Shown here: piece by piece, positions 45,503 through 53,853 of the stretch
How positions within the stretch are numbered: position 1 is the stretch's first letter
How the letters are laid out: every line of letters begins with the position of its first letter
DNA from: Arthrobacter sp. zg-Y844
GTDB lineage: Bacteria > Actinomycetota > Actinomycetes > Actinomycetales > Micrococcaceae
DNA length: 64,000 nt
Direction of reading: 5' to 3'
NCBI RefSeq assembly: GCF_024385465.1
Contig: NZ_JANFLS010000005.1
Location: 1 to 64,000, forward strand
The notes under the pieces: model-generated
Told to the model about the DNA's origin: nothing
The model's input: only the letters and a program-made list of their open reading frames with translations
Database searches by the model: none
Translations under genes and position numbers: made by a program

Positions 45503-46315
45503 CTAGGTGCCTGCAGCGGTTTCACGCTCGGCCACGATTTGGGGGATGAGGGAGCGGACGTCTTCGCTTTGTCCGGACAGGACCACGATGTCCACCCGCC
45601 GGTTCTGGGCGAGTTCAGCGGCGTCCCTGCCGGGGGTCAGCGGGCGGGACTCGCCGTAACCCACTGCCTTCATATGGTCCTGCTTCACTCCCCCGCCGGA
45701 GACGAGGTAGCGCAGCACGTTCACCGAACGGGACGAGGACAGTTCCCAGTCCAACGCGTCGTCGGCGTACTGGCGGACCTGGGCTGTGTGGCCCTCCACC
45801 GAAACCTGGTAGGTGGTCGGCGCGAGTGCGGGACCTACGGTGTCCAGCACCTGGACGGCCTCGTCGGTGAGGTCGGCCAGGTCCGGGGCGAAGAACATTT
45901 CCGAGCTGACCAGCCGGATGGTCAGGCCCCGCTCATCCATTTCGAAGCGCACGGCGTCTTCCATGCCCTTTTCCTGCAGGCCCGCGTAAATTGCGTCCTG
46001 GAGCGCTGTGAGATCGTCGACTTCCTTGGCGGCCAGGGCGGCGTCGGGTTCAACGGTCTCTTCGCTGTCCACCTTGTCCGGCGGCACGATGATGCCGACG
46101 GCGGTGTCCACCGTGTTGCTCTCCTCGGCGCCGAAACCGGTGGCCAGGGACTCCTTGAGCTGTTCGAACTTCTTCGCGTCCACAGTGGACATGGCGAACA
46201 GGACAATGAACATGCACATCAGCACGGTGACCATGTCCATGTAGGAGGCCATCCAGCGTTCGTCCGGGTGATCGTCCTCCTCGTGCTGTTTCGGACGCCG
46301 GCCCTTGGCGCTCAC
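45503..46315 (-). CDS. motB: flagellar stator protein MotB
   Basis: Stator subunit of 270 aa that anchors to peptidoglycan. The single membrane helix carries the proton-accepting aspartate (WMASYMDMVTVLMCMFIVLFAM, about 27). The OmpA-like domain (VSVEGHTAQVRQYADD, SSSRSVNVLRYLV, ESRPLTPGRDAAELAQNRRVDIVV) is C-terminal. Overlaps motA by 4 bp. Confidence 0.96.
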   Translation of the reverse strand: MSAKGRRPKQHEEDDHPDERWMASYMDMVTVLMCMFIVLFAMSTVDAKKFEQLKESLATGFGAEESNTVDTAVGIIVPPDKVDSEETVEPDAALAAKEVDDLTALQDAIYAGLQEKGMEDAVRFEMDERGLTIRLVSSEMFFAPDLADLTDEAVQVLDTVGPALAPTTYQVSVEGHTAQVRQYADDALDWELSSSRSVNVLRYLVSGGGVKQDHMKAVGYGESRPLTPGRDAAELAQNRRVDIVVLSGQSEDVRSLIPQIVAERETAAGT

Positions 46316-47124
46316 GCTGCGTCCTGGACCTTGTCCGCGGCATCGGACTTGTCTGCCTTGTCCGCCTTGCCGCCCAACACGTGGGCCGGGACCATCGCGC
46401 GCAGCCGTTCCCCGAGCAGGCGCGGCTGGCTGCCGGCCTGCAGGGCCAGGACACCTTCCATCAGGAGGTTCATTTCATCCGCTTCGAGCTCCGCCAGCCG
46501 TTTCAACCGGGTGCTGATGGGCAGCCAGATGAAGTTGGCCGAAAGCAGCCCCCAGAGTGTGGCCACAAAGGCAGTGGCGATCATGGGCCCCAGGTGGTCC
46601 GGCGTGGAGAGGTTCTCCAGGACGTGGGTCAGCGAAACAACGGTGCCGATGATGCCGATGGTGGGACCATAACCGCCCAAGCTGTTGAAGAACTTCACCG
46701 CAATCTTGTCGGTGGCGGTCTTGGTGGCGATTTCGTCTTCGAGCAGCATGCGCAGCTCCTCGCCGTCGGTGCCGTCGGCGATGTTCTGCAGGGCCGTGCG
46801 CAGGAAGGGATCTTCGACCTCCGCGGCGTCCTGCTCAAGGGACAGGAGGCCTTCGCTGCGGGCCTTTTCCGCCAGCAGGACCACTCGGTCAATGGTCTCC
46901 TGCGGCCGGGGGGTCTTGCCCATGAAGGCCCGGGGCAGGGACTTGAAGGACAGGATGAAGTCCTTGAAGGTTCCTCCCGCAAGGCCCACGGCAATGGTGG
47001 CGCCGAATACGAGGATCATCGGCGCCGGCAGCAGGAGCGCGGACACATGGGCACCTTCGAGGGTGATCATGGCATAAAGCGACCCGAAGGCGAGGACTAA
47101 GCCGATAATTGTTGCTGGATCCAT
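46312..47124 (-). CDS. motA: flagellar stator protein MotA
   Basis: Stator channel subunit of 270 aa with four membrane segments (IIGLVLAFGSLYAMITLEG, PMILVFGATIAVGLAGG, YGPTIGIIGTVVSLTHVLENL, MIATAFVATLWGLLSANFIWLP) and the cytosolic loop that meets FliG. Its start touches the end of flbD. Confidence 0.96.
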   Translation of the reverse strand: MDPATIIGLVLAFGSLYAMITLEGAHVSALLLPAPMILVFGATIAVGLAGGTFKDFILSFKSLPRAFMGKTPRPQETIDRVVLLAEKARSEGLLSLEQDAAEVEDPFLRTALQNIADGTDGEELRMLLEDEIATKTATDKIAVKFFNSLGGYGPTIGIIGTVVSLTHVLENLSTPDHLGPMIATAFVATLWGLLSANFIWLPISTRLKRLAELEADEMNLLMEGVLALQAGSQPRLLGERLRAMVPAHVLGGKADKADKSDAADKVQDAA

Positions 47125-47429
47125 TAGTCGTTCCTAGGGCGAAGGGGCACTGCATTGCTGGGGGGAGCTTTCGCCGGGGCTGCCGGAAAAGCGTCGGGCA
47201 CGAGCCCAAGGGGACGCCCGGGAACGCGGGGAGGGATATCGCGTGCCATGGAAATCACCTGCGCCCGGTAGGCCGCAATGCGGTCGATAACTTCCTGCAG
47301 GCTCTCCGTCACGATGTATTTCGCGCCGTCGACCATCACCAGGGTGGTGTCCGGGTTGGAGTGGATCCGCTCGATCAGGTCAGGGTTGATCGCGAACTGA
47401 GCATCGTTGAGACGCGTTAGAACAATCAT
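47124..47429 (-). CDS. flbD: FlbD/SwrD family flagellar protein
   Basis: Small protein of 101 aa. The family core MIVLTRLNDAQFAINPDLIERIHSNPDTTLVMVDGAKYIVTESLQEVIDRI is intact; the proline-rich tail is extra. In Bacillus the homologue SwrD raises stator torque; here it lies between flgE and motA, which fits. I start at the ATG 47429, where the family begins; the longer frame covers only a terminator and spacer. Confidence 0.9.
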   Translation of the reverse strand: MIVLTRLNDAQFAINPDLIERIHSNPDTTLVMVDGAKYIVTESLQEVIDRIAAYRAQVISMARDIPPRVPGRPLGLVPDAFPAAPAKAPPSNAVPLRPRND

Positions 47430-47548
47430 TGCCCCGTCCTGGCTGGTTCCACAGGACTCCGATAGGCCCTCACCCCTACTTTCGGCCGTTACGGCCCCGT
47501 CGTTAGGAAGGTCCGGTACCGGACGTTGCATCCCAGGGGTGCAGGACG

Positions 47549-47589
47549 GCAAAACGGCCCCGCCGGCAGCTGCCGCAGGCGGGGCCGTT
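47549..47589 (-). terminator. terminator-like hairpin between flgE and flbD
   Basis: A 12-bp perfect stem (AACGGCCCCGCC at 47553-47564 with 47578-47589) followed on the minus strand by TTTT. It may separate flgE-level expression from the flbD-motAB-export-gate part. Confidence 0.75.
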
Positions 47590-47603
47590 CGGTTCAGCGA
47601 AGG

Positions 47604-48770
47604 CTAGCGCTTCAGGTTGGTAAGTTCCTGCAGCACTTCATCCGAGGTGGTGATGATTCGGGCGTTGGCCTGGAAGCCGCGCTGGGCGACGATCAGGTTG
47701 GTGAACTCCTGGGACAGGTCCACATTGGACATTTCCAGCATGCCGCTGCCGATGCCGCCTGCACCGGCCTCGCCGGGACCGGCGATGACGGGGTTGCCGG
47801 AGTTCACCGTAGCGGTGAAACTCGAGTTGCCGGTCTTCTCCAGGCCGGCTGAATTGGTGAAGGTGGCCACGGCGATGCGGGCAAGGGCCTGCTTTGCACC
47901 GTTGGTGAAGGAACCGATCACCGTGCCGTCCTTGCCGATGGAGAAGGACTCCAGCGTGCCCGCACTGCGGCCGTTGCTGGTGACCGAGGCAGTGCTGACG
48001 CCGGCGTAGCTGGAGAGCCCGGTGAGGTTCACGGCCACGCCGCCAACGGTGATGGTGTCGGCGTTGGCGTCGGCCTGGGCGCCGTCGGCAAAGGTCAGGT
48101 CCACGGCTGTCGCGTCCTTCCCGCTAACGCTCCAGCCGCCCGCGGTACGCGTGAACGTCAGGGGAACCGTTGAGGGGTTGCCGTTGGCATCGTAGACGTC
48201 CATGTCGCGTACAACCGTGCCGCCGACCGGGGTCTCCGAGGGCAGGTTGCCGGTCATGGTGGCTTCGCTGGTGGCCGCGGCCGGGACGATGGCGCCGTCG
48301 GGCAGGACAATGTTGCCCACTGCGCCGCCGGTGTTCAGGGTGCCGTCGGCATTGGCAGTCCAGCCCTGGACAATGCCGCCGTCCGTGGAGACCAGGCGGC
48401 CGGCTCCGTCCAGGTTGAACGCGCCCGCGCGGGTATAGGTGGAGGTGTTCCCCTGGCGGGTGATGAAGTAACCTTCGCCGTTGATCATCAGGTCCTCGGC
48501 CCGGCCCGTGGCCTGCGCCGAACCCTGCGTGAAGTTGGTGGTGATGCCGGAGACCAGGACGCCGAGGCCCACCTGCGCCGGGTTGCCGCCGCCGTTGTTG
48601 GCGCCGGGCGCGGTGGCGCCCTGCGTCAGCTGGGACAGGGTGTCCTGGAACTGGACGGCGGTGGCCTTGTAGCCGGTGGTGTTGACGTTGGCGATGTTGT
48701 TGCCGGTGACGTCGAGCATGGTCTGGTGCGAGCGGAGTCCGGAGATACCGGAGTAAAGGGAGCGAAGCAT
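47604..48770 (-). CDS. flgE: flagellar hook protein FlgE
   Basis: Hook subunit of 388 aa. The N-terminal rod-family motif (LYSGISGLRSHQTMLDVTGNNIANVNTTGYKATAVQFQ) and C-terminal helix (SNVDLSQEFTNLIVAQRGFQANARIITTSDEVLQEL) flank a Thr/Gly/Ala-rich surface domain. The length suits a Gram-positive-type hook. Confidence 0.95.
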   Translation of the reverse strand: MLRSLYSGISGLRSHQTMLDVTGNNIANVNTTGYKATAVQFQDTLSQLTQGATAPGANNGGGNPAQVGLGVLVSGITTNFTQGSAQATGRAEDLMINGEGYFITRQGNTSTYTRAGAFNLDGAGRLVSTDGGIVQGWTANADGTLNTGGAVGNIVLPDGAIVPAAATSEATMTGNLPSETPVGGTVVRDMDVYDANGNPSTVPLTFTRTAGGWSVSGKDATAVDLTFADGAQADANADTITVGGVAVNLTGLSSYAGVSTASVTSNGRSAGTLESFSIGKDGTVIGSFTNGAKQALARIAVATFTNSAGLEKTGNSSFTATVNSGNPVIAGPGEAGAGGIGSGMLEMSNVDLSQEFTNLIVAQRGFQANARIITTSDEVLQELTNLKR

Positions 48771-48810
48771 TGGTGGCGCCTTTCAGCTTTGGTGGTGCCG
48801 GGAGGGAGGG

Positions 48811-49272
48811 TTATGCGGTTGCTGCGGGTGCTTTGGGTGCGTCGGGGGTTTGATCTGCTGCCCCGTCGACGACGCCGGAGATTCGGTCCAGCAGGACGTC
48901 CTCGCCGTTGATGTTGACGGTCGGGACGCCGGCGGCGTAGGAGACCGATTTGGCGGTTCCGGTGACGGCGACGCCGTCGTCGTTGGTATAGGTGACGGTC
49001 TGGCCGATGAGCGCAGCGGCGGCGATACGCATCTGCAGGGAGAAATTCTCTTCGTCCATCTTCGCCATGGCGGTGAGCTGTTCCATGGATGCCAGCTCGG
49101 TGGTCTGCGAGATCATCTGGTTGGTGTCCATGGGCGAGCTGGGGTCCTGGTTGCGCAGCTGGGTGACCAGCAGGTGCATAAAGACCTCGCTGTCCATGGT
49201 TTGCTTGGGCTCTCGAACTGCGGTTCCGCCGGCGGTAATGCCGCCTGCAGCCGCTACTCCTTCTACGGGCAC
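48811..49272 (-). CDS. flgD: flagellar hook cap protein FlgD
   Basis: Hook-assembly scaffold of 153 aa, with the conserved N-terminal core EVFMHLLVTQLRNQDPSSPMDTNQMISQTTELASMEQL and a short C-terminal beta part (ALIGQTVTYTNDDGVAVTGTAKSVSY). I choose the GTG at 49272, preceded by AGGAG; the longer open frame overlaps fliK. Confidence 0.92.
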   Translation of the reverse strand: MPVEGVAAAGGITAGGTAVREPKQTMDSEVFMHLLVTQLRNQDPSSPMDTNQMISQTTELASMEQLTAMAKMDEENFSLQMRIAAAALIGQTVTYTNDDGVAVTGTAKSVSYAAGVPTVNINGEDVLLDRISGVVDGAADQTPDAPKAPAATA

Positions 49273-49285
49273 GTGGTCTCCTCTT

Positions 49286-50815
49286 CTAGGCCAGGAAGTC
49301 GATGGTTGATGCCGACGCGGGGAATCCCGGCCGGTAAGTGCGTGGGGCCGGGTCCGCCGGCATCCGCTCGGGATCGGGCGGGGCCTGCGTTGCAGAACCC
49401 TGTTCCGTTCCGTGCCCGCGGCGTTCAGCACCCTCGCCCGGGGCGTCCTGGGCGGAGAGGGAAAGGTTGGCGTTCATTCCCGAGCCGGCAAGGTCCCGGC
49501 GCAGGTCCGTCATGAGGGTGCGCAGCGCTTCGCGGCCGGCCTCGGACGGAGCGAAGAGCTCGATCCGAACGCCTTCTGCACCCACATGGGCCCTGACGGT
49601 GACCGGCCCGAGGTTGTCCGGGGTGATACTCAGCGTCATCACGTGCTCCCCCTGCGCGGCCGTTGCGAGGGAAAACAGCGGCTGGGACACCTGTGGCAGC
49701 AGCGGGGTGGCAACGGGCGCGGCCGCCGGTGCCGTCGGCATGACGGCCGCTCCGGAGACAGCCGCCTGGGGCTGCAGCGGGGACGGCGTGATAACCGGCC
49801 CGACAGCCGGGGCTTCTGCTGCGCCCGCGGGAACCGGTGCGGCGGAAGCTGCAGTATCGGCAGTTCCGGCGGTTCCGGCGGCGGGCATTGCGGCGGCGAA
49901 GGCCAGGGGCGCCTCGTTTCCGGCGCCTGCACCGGAGACCGGCACGGAGCCGGGAACCACTGCACTGTTTGCTGCCCCGGCCGGCGCGTTCGACGCCGGT
50001 GCGGCGCCGCCGGTTGCCGGGAGTCCTGCCACCGGTGCGGCGGCATCTGCTTGAACGGTACCTGCGGTGACGGCGTTCGCCGGCGTGGCTGCGGTGGCGG
50101 CTGCGGCTGCCGTGGCGGCTGTGGCTGCGGTGCCCGGCAAAGGGCTTCCTCCGGTCACCGCGCTGGCCGCACCGAAGGTGGTGACGGCATTCGCCTTCGG
50201 GGTACCGGCATCTGCCGTGTTCCGCGGAACTGCCGTTGCTGCTGCCCCGGTGGTGACGACGGCGGCGGCGCCGGCAGTAGCCGCGGCCATGAAACCGCCC
50301 GGGGCGGAGGGGGCGGAGGGGGCGGCCGTGGCTGCCGCACCCGATGTGGCTCCTCCGGCAGGAACGCCGTCAACAGCGTCTGAATCGCTGGACCCGGCAC
50401 TGGTCGAGGCTGCTGCCGGCAGGGAGTTACCCGCAAAACCGGCAAAAGCCGTTGCCGGAGCGGGAACCTGGGGCTGCACCGATGATCCGGAGGCGGGCAT
50501 TAGGGACGCAGGCTGCAACGGGGAAACCGCGGTGCCCTCGTCGGCGACGGGCGCGTCGGCAGAATCTGCAGGGGCTGTCGCGGCAGCCTGTCGGCCAGCC
50601 TTTTGCTCCGGCGCGGCAGCAGCTTTTCCGGCGTCGCGGCCGGCGTCACGGCCGGCGTCACGGCCGGATGCCGCCCGGTTCGAGGCGGCAAGGGCATCCT
50701 CAAACGTGGACCCGAACTGGTCCGCGCCAACGCCGGCGGAGGCGGACCCCGGGACAGCGGTCCGGGGGGAGGCAGCGGGGGCGGCCGTGCGCTGCATGCC
50801 TGCGGAGACGCTCAT
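49286..50815 (-). CDS. fliK: flagellar hook-length control protein FliK
   Basis: Secreted ruler of 509 aa. Residues about 20-370 are very Ala/Pro/Gly/Thr-rich and lack secondary-structure signals, as expected for the ruler. The C-terminal switch domain is HVMTLSITPDNLGPVTVRAHVGAEGVRIELFAPSEAGREALRTLMTDLRRDLAGSGM (about 385-445). A triple DAGR repeat (about 51-62) gives a short DNA repeat at 50634-50666. Overlaps the C40 peptidase gene by 4 bp. Confidence 0.85.
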   Translation of the reverse strand: MSVSAGMQRTAAPAASPRTAVPGSASAGVGADQFGSTFEDALAASNRAASGRDAGRDAGRDAGKAAAAPEQKAGRQAAATAPADSADAPVADEGTAVSPLQPASLMPASGSSVQPQVPAPATAFAGFAGNSLPAAASTSAGSSDSDAVDGVPAGGATSGAAATAAPSAPSAPGGFMAAATAGAAAVVTTGAAATAVPRNTADAGTPKANAVTTFGAASAVTGGSPLPGTAATAATAAAAATAATPANAVTAGTVQADAAAPVAGLPATGGAAPASNAPAGAANSAVVPGSVPVSGAGAGNEAPLAFAAAMPAAGTAGTADTAASAAPVPAGAAEAPAVGPVITPSPLQPQAAVSGAAVMPTAPAAAPVATPLLPQVSQPLFSLATAAQGEHVMTLSITPDNLGPVTVRAHVGAEGVRIELFAPSEAGREALRTLMTDLRRDLAGSGMNANLSLSAQDAPGEGAERRGHGTEQGSATQAPPDPERMPADPAPRTYRPGFPASASTIDFLA

Positions 50816-51483
50816 GCTGCCGTTCCCATCATGGCCGCCTGCGCAGCGCGGGCGGAAGCCACCAGGTCGGAGAGACCCGCGGCACCGGCAGCGCCGGCGC
50901 TACCGGCGGTACCGGCGGATTCCGTCGGCAGGATGCGGCGGATAGTGGTCAGGTTGGCGTCGGTTTCCCATGCATCGCGGATGGCAATGGTCTGGCCGGG
51001 CTGCGGCGCGTCCACTGCCTTTCCGTTGCCCAGGTAGATGGCAACGTGTCCGCCGTCGTGGCTGAAGAGCAGGTCCCCGGGCTGTGCGTCGGCCATGGAA
51101 GCGACCTCGGTCCCCGAGTTCATCTGGTCCCAGGTGACTCGCGGAAGGGTGAAGCCGAGATCCTTGTAGACGTTCTGCACGAAGGAAGAACAATCCAGAC
51201 CCTGTGCTGGATCGTTGCCGCCCCAGATGTAGGGCAGGCCAAGGTATTTCTGGACGGCGTCGAGCACTTTGCCGTCCGCTGCCGCGCCGCTGGATGTGCC
51301 GGTGTCCGTTCCCGCCGACGCCGCGGAAGTCAGCGCGGACAGAGTGGAAGCGAACTCCGCATCCGACCCGGCCGCCGTGGCCGTGGTAGTGACGGCAGCC
51401 GCCTTTGCGGCTGCTGTTCCGGAGAGCTGGCTCAGCGTGCTTCGGATTTCGTCGATCCGCCCCAGGGCGTCCGTCATGCTCAT
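50812..51483 (-). CDS. NlpC/P60 (C40) peptidoglycan hydrolase of the flagellar operon
   Basis: Cell-wall peptidase of 223 aa with catalytic cysteine in QGLDCSSFVQNVY (about 100) and histidine in DGGHVAIYLGNG (about 149). The preceding YLGLPYIWGGNDP is typical of the family. The N-terminal 75 residues start with a helix (ALGRIDEIRSTLSQL) and become Ala/Thr-rich; no signal peptide is seen, so export through the flagellar system is likely. It lies between fliJ and fliK and may do the wall-opening job that FlgJ muramidase does elsewhere. Confidence 0.88.
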   Translation of the reverse strand: MSMTDALGRIDEIRSTLSQLSGTAAAKAAAVTTTATAAGSDAEFASTLSALTSAASAGTDTGTSSGAAADGKVLDAVQKYLGLPYIWGGNDPAQGLDCSSFVQNVYKDLGFTLPRVTWDQMNSGTEVASMADAQPGDLLFSHDGGHVAIYLGNGKAVDAPQPGQTIAIRDAWETDANLTTIRRILPTESAGTAGSAGAAGAAGLSDLVASARAAQAAMMGTAA

Positions 51484-51914
51484 TAGTTGGCTTCCTTCTG
51501 CCGGCGGTGCCAGGCGGAGCCGGCGAGTTCGTCCAGGATGGTTTGTTCGGTGCGCAGGTCCTCGGCGGCTTCTGCCTCGGCGAACTTGCCTTCAAGCTTT
51601 TCCAGGCCCACGGAGCGGGCGCGTGCGGAGGAGAATTCGGCGCGTGCCGTTTCCACTTCCGCGGCATGGCGCGTGTCCAGCGCGTTCAGATCGGCGAGCA
51701 TGCTGCGTGAGGAGGCCCGGGCCGCCGCAATCGCATTCATGGTTGCCGCATCCACCGCCTCGCTGTGGGAGGTTTCGAGGGAGTTGTAGGCCTCGGCACG
51801 GGCTTCGCGGATTTCCCGCATGCGGACGTTGGCCGCCGCGAGTTCGCCTGCGGCACGGTCCTGCTGCAGCTGGCGCAGGCGCAGCAGGCCGGCGAGGGGG
51901 AAGGCACGGGACAT
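51483..51914 (-). CDS. fliJ: flagellar export chaperone FliJ
   Basis: Coiled-coil protein of 143 aa with long helices (LLRLRQLQQDRAAGELAAANVRMREIREARAEA). It follows fliI, whose ATPase ring it plugs. Identified by position and coiled coil rather than motif. Confidence 0.82.
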   Translation of the reverse strand: MSRAFPLAGLLRLRQLQQDRAAGELAAANVRMREIREARAEAYNSLETSHSEAVDAATMNAIAAARASSRSMLADLNALDTRHAAEVETARAEFSSARARSVGLEKLEGKFAEAEAAEDLRTEQTILDELAGSAWHRRQKEAN

Positions 51915-53245
51915 CAGGACACCCCCAGCATCCGGGTGAGATTGTGCAGCTGCGCCCAGGCGGTCTCCGCCGGCGTCTGTTCATCCATGCGCTGCTGCAG
52001 GAAGGCGTTGATGGCGTCCTGGTTGTCCACTGCCGCGTCCACCAGGGGATTGGATCCGCGTTGGTAGGCGCCGACGTCGAGCAGATCCTGCGCAGCCTTC
52101 CGCGCAGCCATTACCCGGCGCAGCGTTGACGCGGCATCGCTGCGTTCCCGCGGGTTTACGCGGGAGGCAACGCGGGAAATGGAAGCCAGGGCGTCGATTG
52201 ACGGGAAGTGCCCGGAGACGGCCAGCTTGCGGTCCAGGACCACGTGTCCGTCGAGGATGGAGCGGGCGCTGTCGGCAATGGGCTCGTTGTGGTCGTCGCC
52301 GTCCACGAGCACGGTGTACATGCCGGTGACGGAACCCCGTTCGCCCGTACCGGCGCGTTCGAGCAGCTGCGCGAGCAGGGAGAAGGTGGAGGGCGGATAG
52401 CCGCGGGTGGCCGGCGGTTCGCCTACGGATAGCCCGATTTCACGCTGGGCCATGGCCACGCGGGTCAGGGAATCCATCATCAGCATGACGTCGGCACCCT
52501 GATCGCGGAAGGACTCGGCAATCCGGGTGGCCACAAACGCGGCGCGCAGGCGCATGAGCGCAGGTTCGTCCGACGTCGAGACCACCACGATGGACCGTGC
52601 CAGGCCCTCGGCGCCCAGGTCGTCTTCGAGGAACTCGCGGACTTCACGGCCGCGCTCCCCTACCAGGGCAATCACGGACACTTCCGCGTCCGTGCCGCGG
52701 GCAATCATGGACAGCAGCGAGGACTTGCCGACGCCGGAGCCGGCGAACAGGCCCATGCGCTGGCCGCGCCCCACGGTGGTGAGGGTGTCCATCGCCCGGA
52801 CGCCGAGCTGCAGCGGGGTATTGATCCGGGTGCGCAGCATGGCGGACGGGGTTTCGTGGTCCAGCGGCACAAAGGCCTCGACCTGCAGCGGACCCTTGCC
52901 GTCGATGGGGCGGCCCAGGCCGTCCAGCACCCGGCCGAACAGCCCGGTGCCGGTGGGGACCAGCAGCGGTGTGCCCTTGGAGCGTGCCGGAGTTCCGGCG
53001 GTCAGGCCGGTGAGCCGGCCGAAGGGCATGCAGCGGATGCCGTCACGGGTGGCTGCCACGACTTCGGCGTCCACCTCGGACCCGGGGTGCCCGATGGACA
53101 CCAGCTCGCCTACGCCGCAGTCGAGGCCGGCAATTTCAATGCTCAGCCCCAGGACGGAGGACACCCGGCCAATGCGCTGCGGGGCGGCGGAGCGCAGGGC
53201 TGCCGTAAAGCGGTCGGCGCGGGGGCGCCACGTGGTGACGGTCAT
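51914..53245 (-). CDS. fliI: flagellar export ATPase FliI
   Basis: F1-like ATPase of 443 aa. Walker A is GLFAGSGVGKSSLLSMIAR (about 165), Walker B VMLMMDSLTRVAMAQREIGL. The DELSEED-like C-terminal helices follow. Energises substrate unfolding in type III export. Overlaps fliH by 4 bp. Confidence 0.96.
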   Translation of the reverse strand: MTVTTWRPRADRFTAALRSAAPQRIGRVSSVLGLSIEIAGLDCGVGELVSIGHPGSEVDAEVVAATRDGIRCMPFGRLTGLTAGTPARSKGTPLLVPTGTGLFGRVLDGLGRPIDGKGPLQVEAFVPLDHETPSAMLRTRINTPLQLGVRAMDTLTTVGRGQRMGLFAGSGVGKSSLLSMIARGTDAEVSVIALVGERGREVREFLEDDLGAEGLARSIVVVSTSDEPALMRLRAAFVATRIAESFRDQGADVMLMMDSLTRVAMAQREIGLSVGEPPATRGYPPSTFSLLAQLLERAGTGERGSVTGMYTVLVDGDDHNEPIADSARSILDGHVVLDRKLAVSGHFPSIDALASISRVASRVNPRERSDAASTLRRVMAARKAAQDLLDVGAYQRGSNPLVDAAVDNQDAINAFLQQRMDEQTPAETAWAQLHNLTRMLGVS

Positions 53246-53853
53246 GAGTCCTCCCCCAGCAGTGCCGCGCGGACACGCTCGACGGCGGAACTCAGCGACG
53301 CGTCCAGGTAGCCGTCCGGGAACTCGGTGACGGCGTCTCCCCGCCGCAGGCCGGCGTCGCCCACGAACTCCACCCGTGCGCGGCGGAGCGTGTCTTCATC
53401 CAGGGATGCGAGGTCCACCGGATGCATGCGGACGCGCTGCACCAGGTCTGTGTCCACGCCTTCCAGGGCACGGGCCAGCGCTGCGCGGGCGGAGGTATCG
53501 CCGGAAGCGAGTTCCCGGCCCAGCAGCGCTTCGGCCAGATCGATTGCTGCGGCGGCCAGGGCGTCCTGGACGTCGGTGATCAGGGCGACGGTGCGGCCTT
53601 CGAGGCTGAAGACAGCGGAGTTAAGGGCGGAAAGGCTCCGGTTGATGCGTTCCTGTCCGCGGCGCATTTCGTCGTCGTACTGCTCCCGCAGGGTGCGGCG
53701 CAGCAGGTCGGTGTCCGCTGCGGCGGCCCGCAGGCCGGCGGCGTAACCGGCGGCGTGGCCGCGGGCTTCCACCTGCGCGTTGAGCTGTGCTTCGTCCGTG
53801 GCGCCGAGGGAGGTGTAGATCAGGCGGGAGAACGTCTGCTCGTCAGTAGACAT
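53242..53853 (-). CDS. fliH: flagellar export protein FliH
   Basis: FliI regulator of 203 aa. The N-terminal helix has small-residue repeats (ARGHAAGYAAGLRAAAADTD), the central helix is long, and the C-terminal domain contains ALEGVDTDLVQRVRMHPVDLASL and EFPDGYLDASLSSAVERV. I use the ATG at 53853, which overlaps the fliG end by 11 bp. Confidence 0.88.
   Translation of the reverse strand: MSTDEQTFSRLIYTSLGATDEAQLNAQVEARGHAAGYAAGLRAAAADTDLLRRTLREQYDDEMRRGQERINRSLSALNSAVFSLEGRTVALITDVQDALAAAAIDLAEALLGRELASGDTSARAALARALEGVDTDLVQRVRMHPVDLASLDEDTLRRARVEFVGDAGLRRGDAVTEFPDGYLDASLSSAVERVRAALLGEDS

Noticed and set aside
47101-47108. GCCGATAA near the motA start, plus strand
   Set aside because: It points away from motA, lies in its coding sequence, and lacks the upstream TWAC element.
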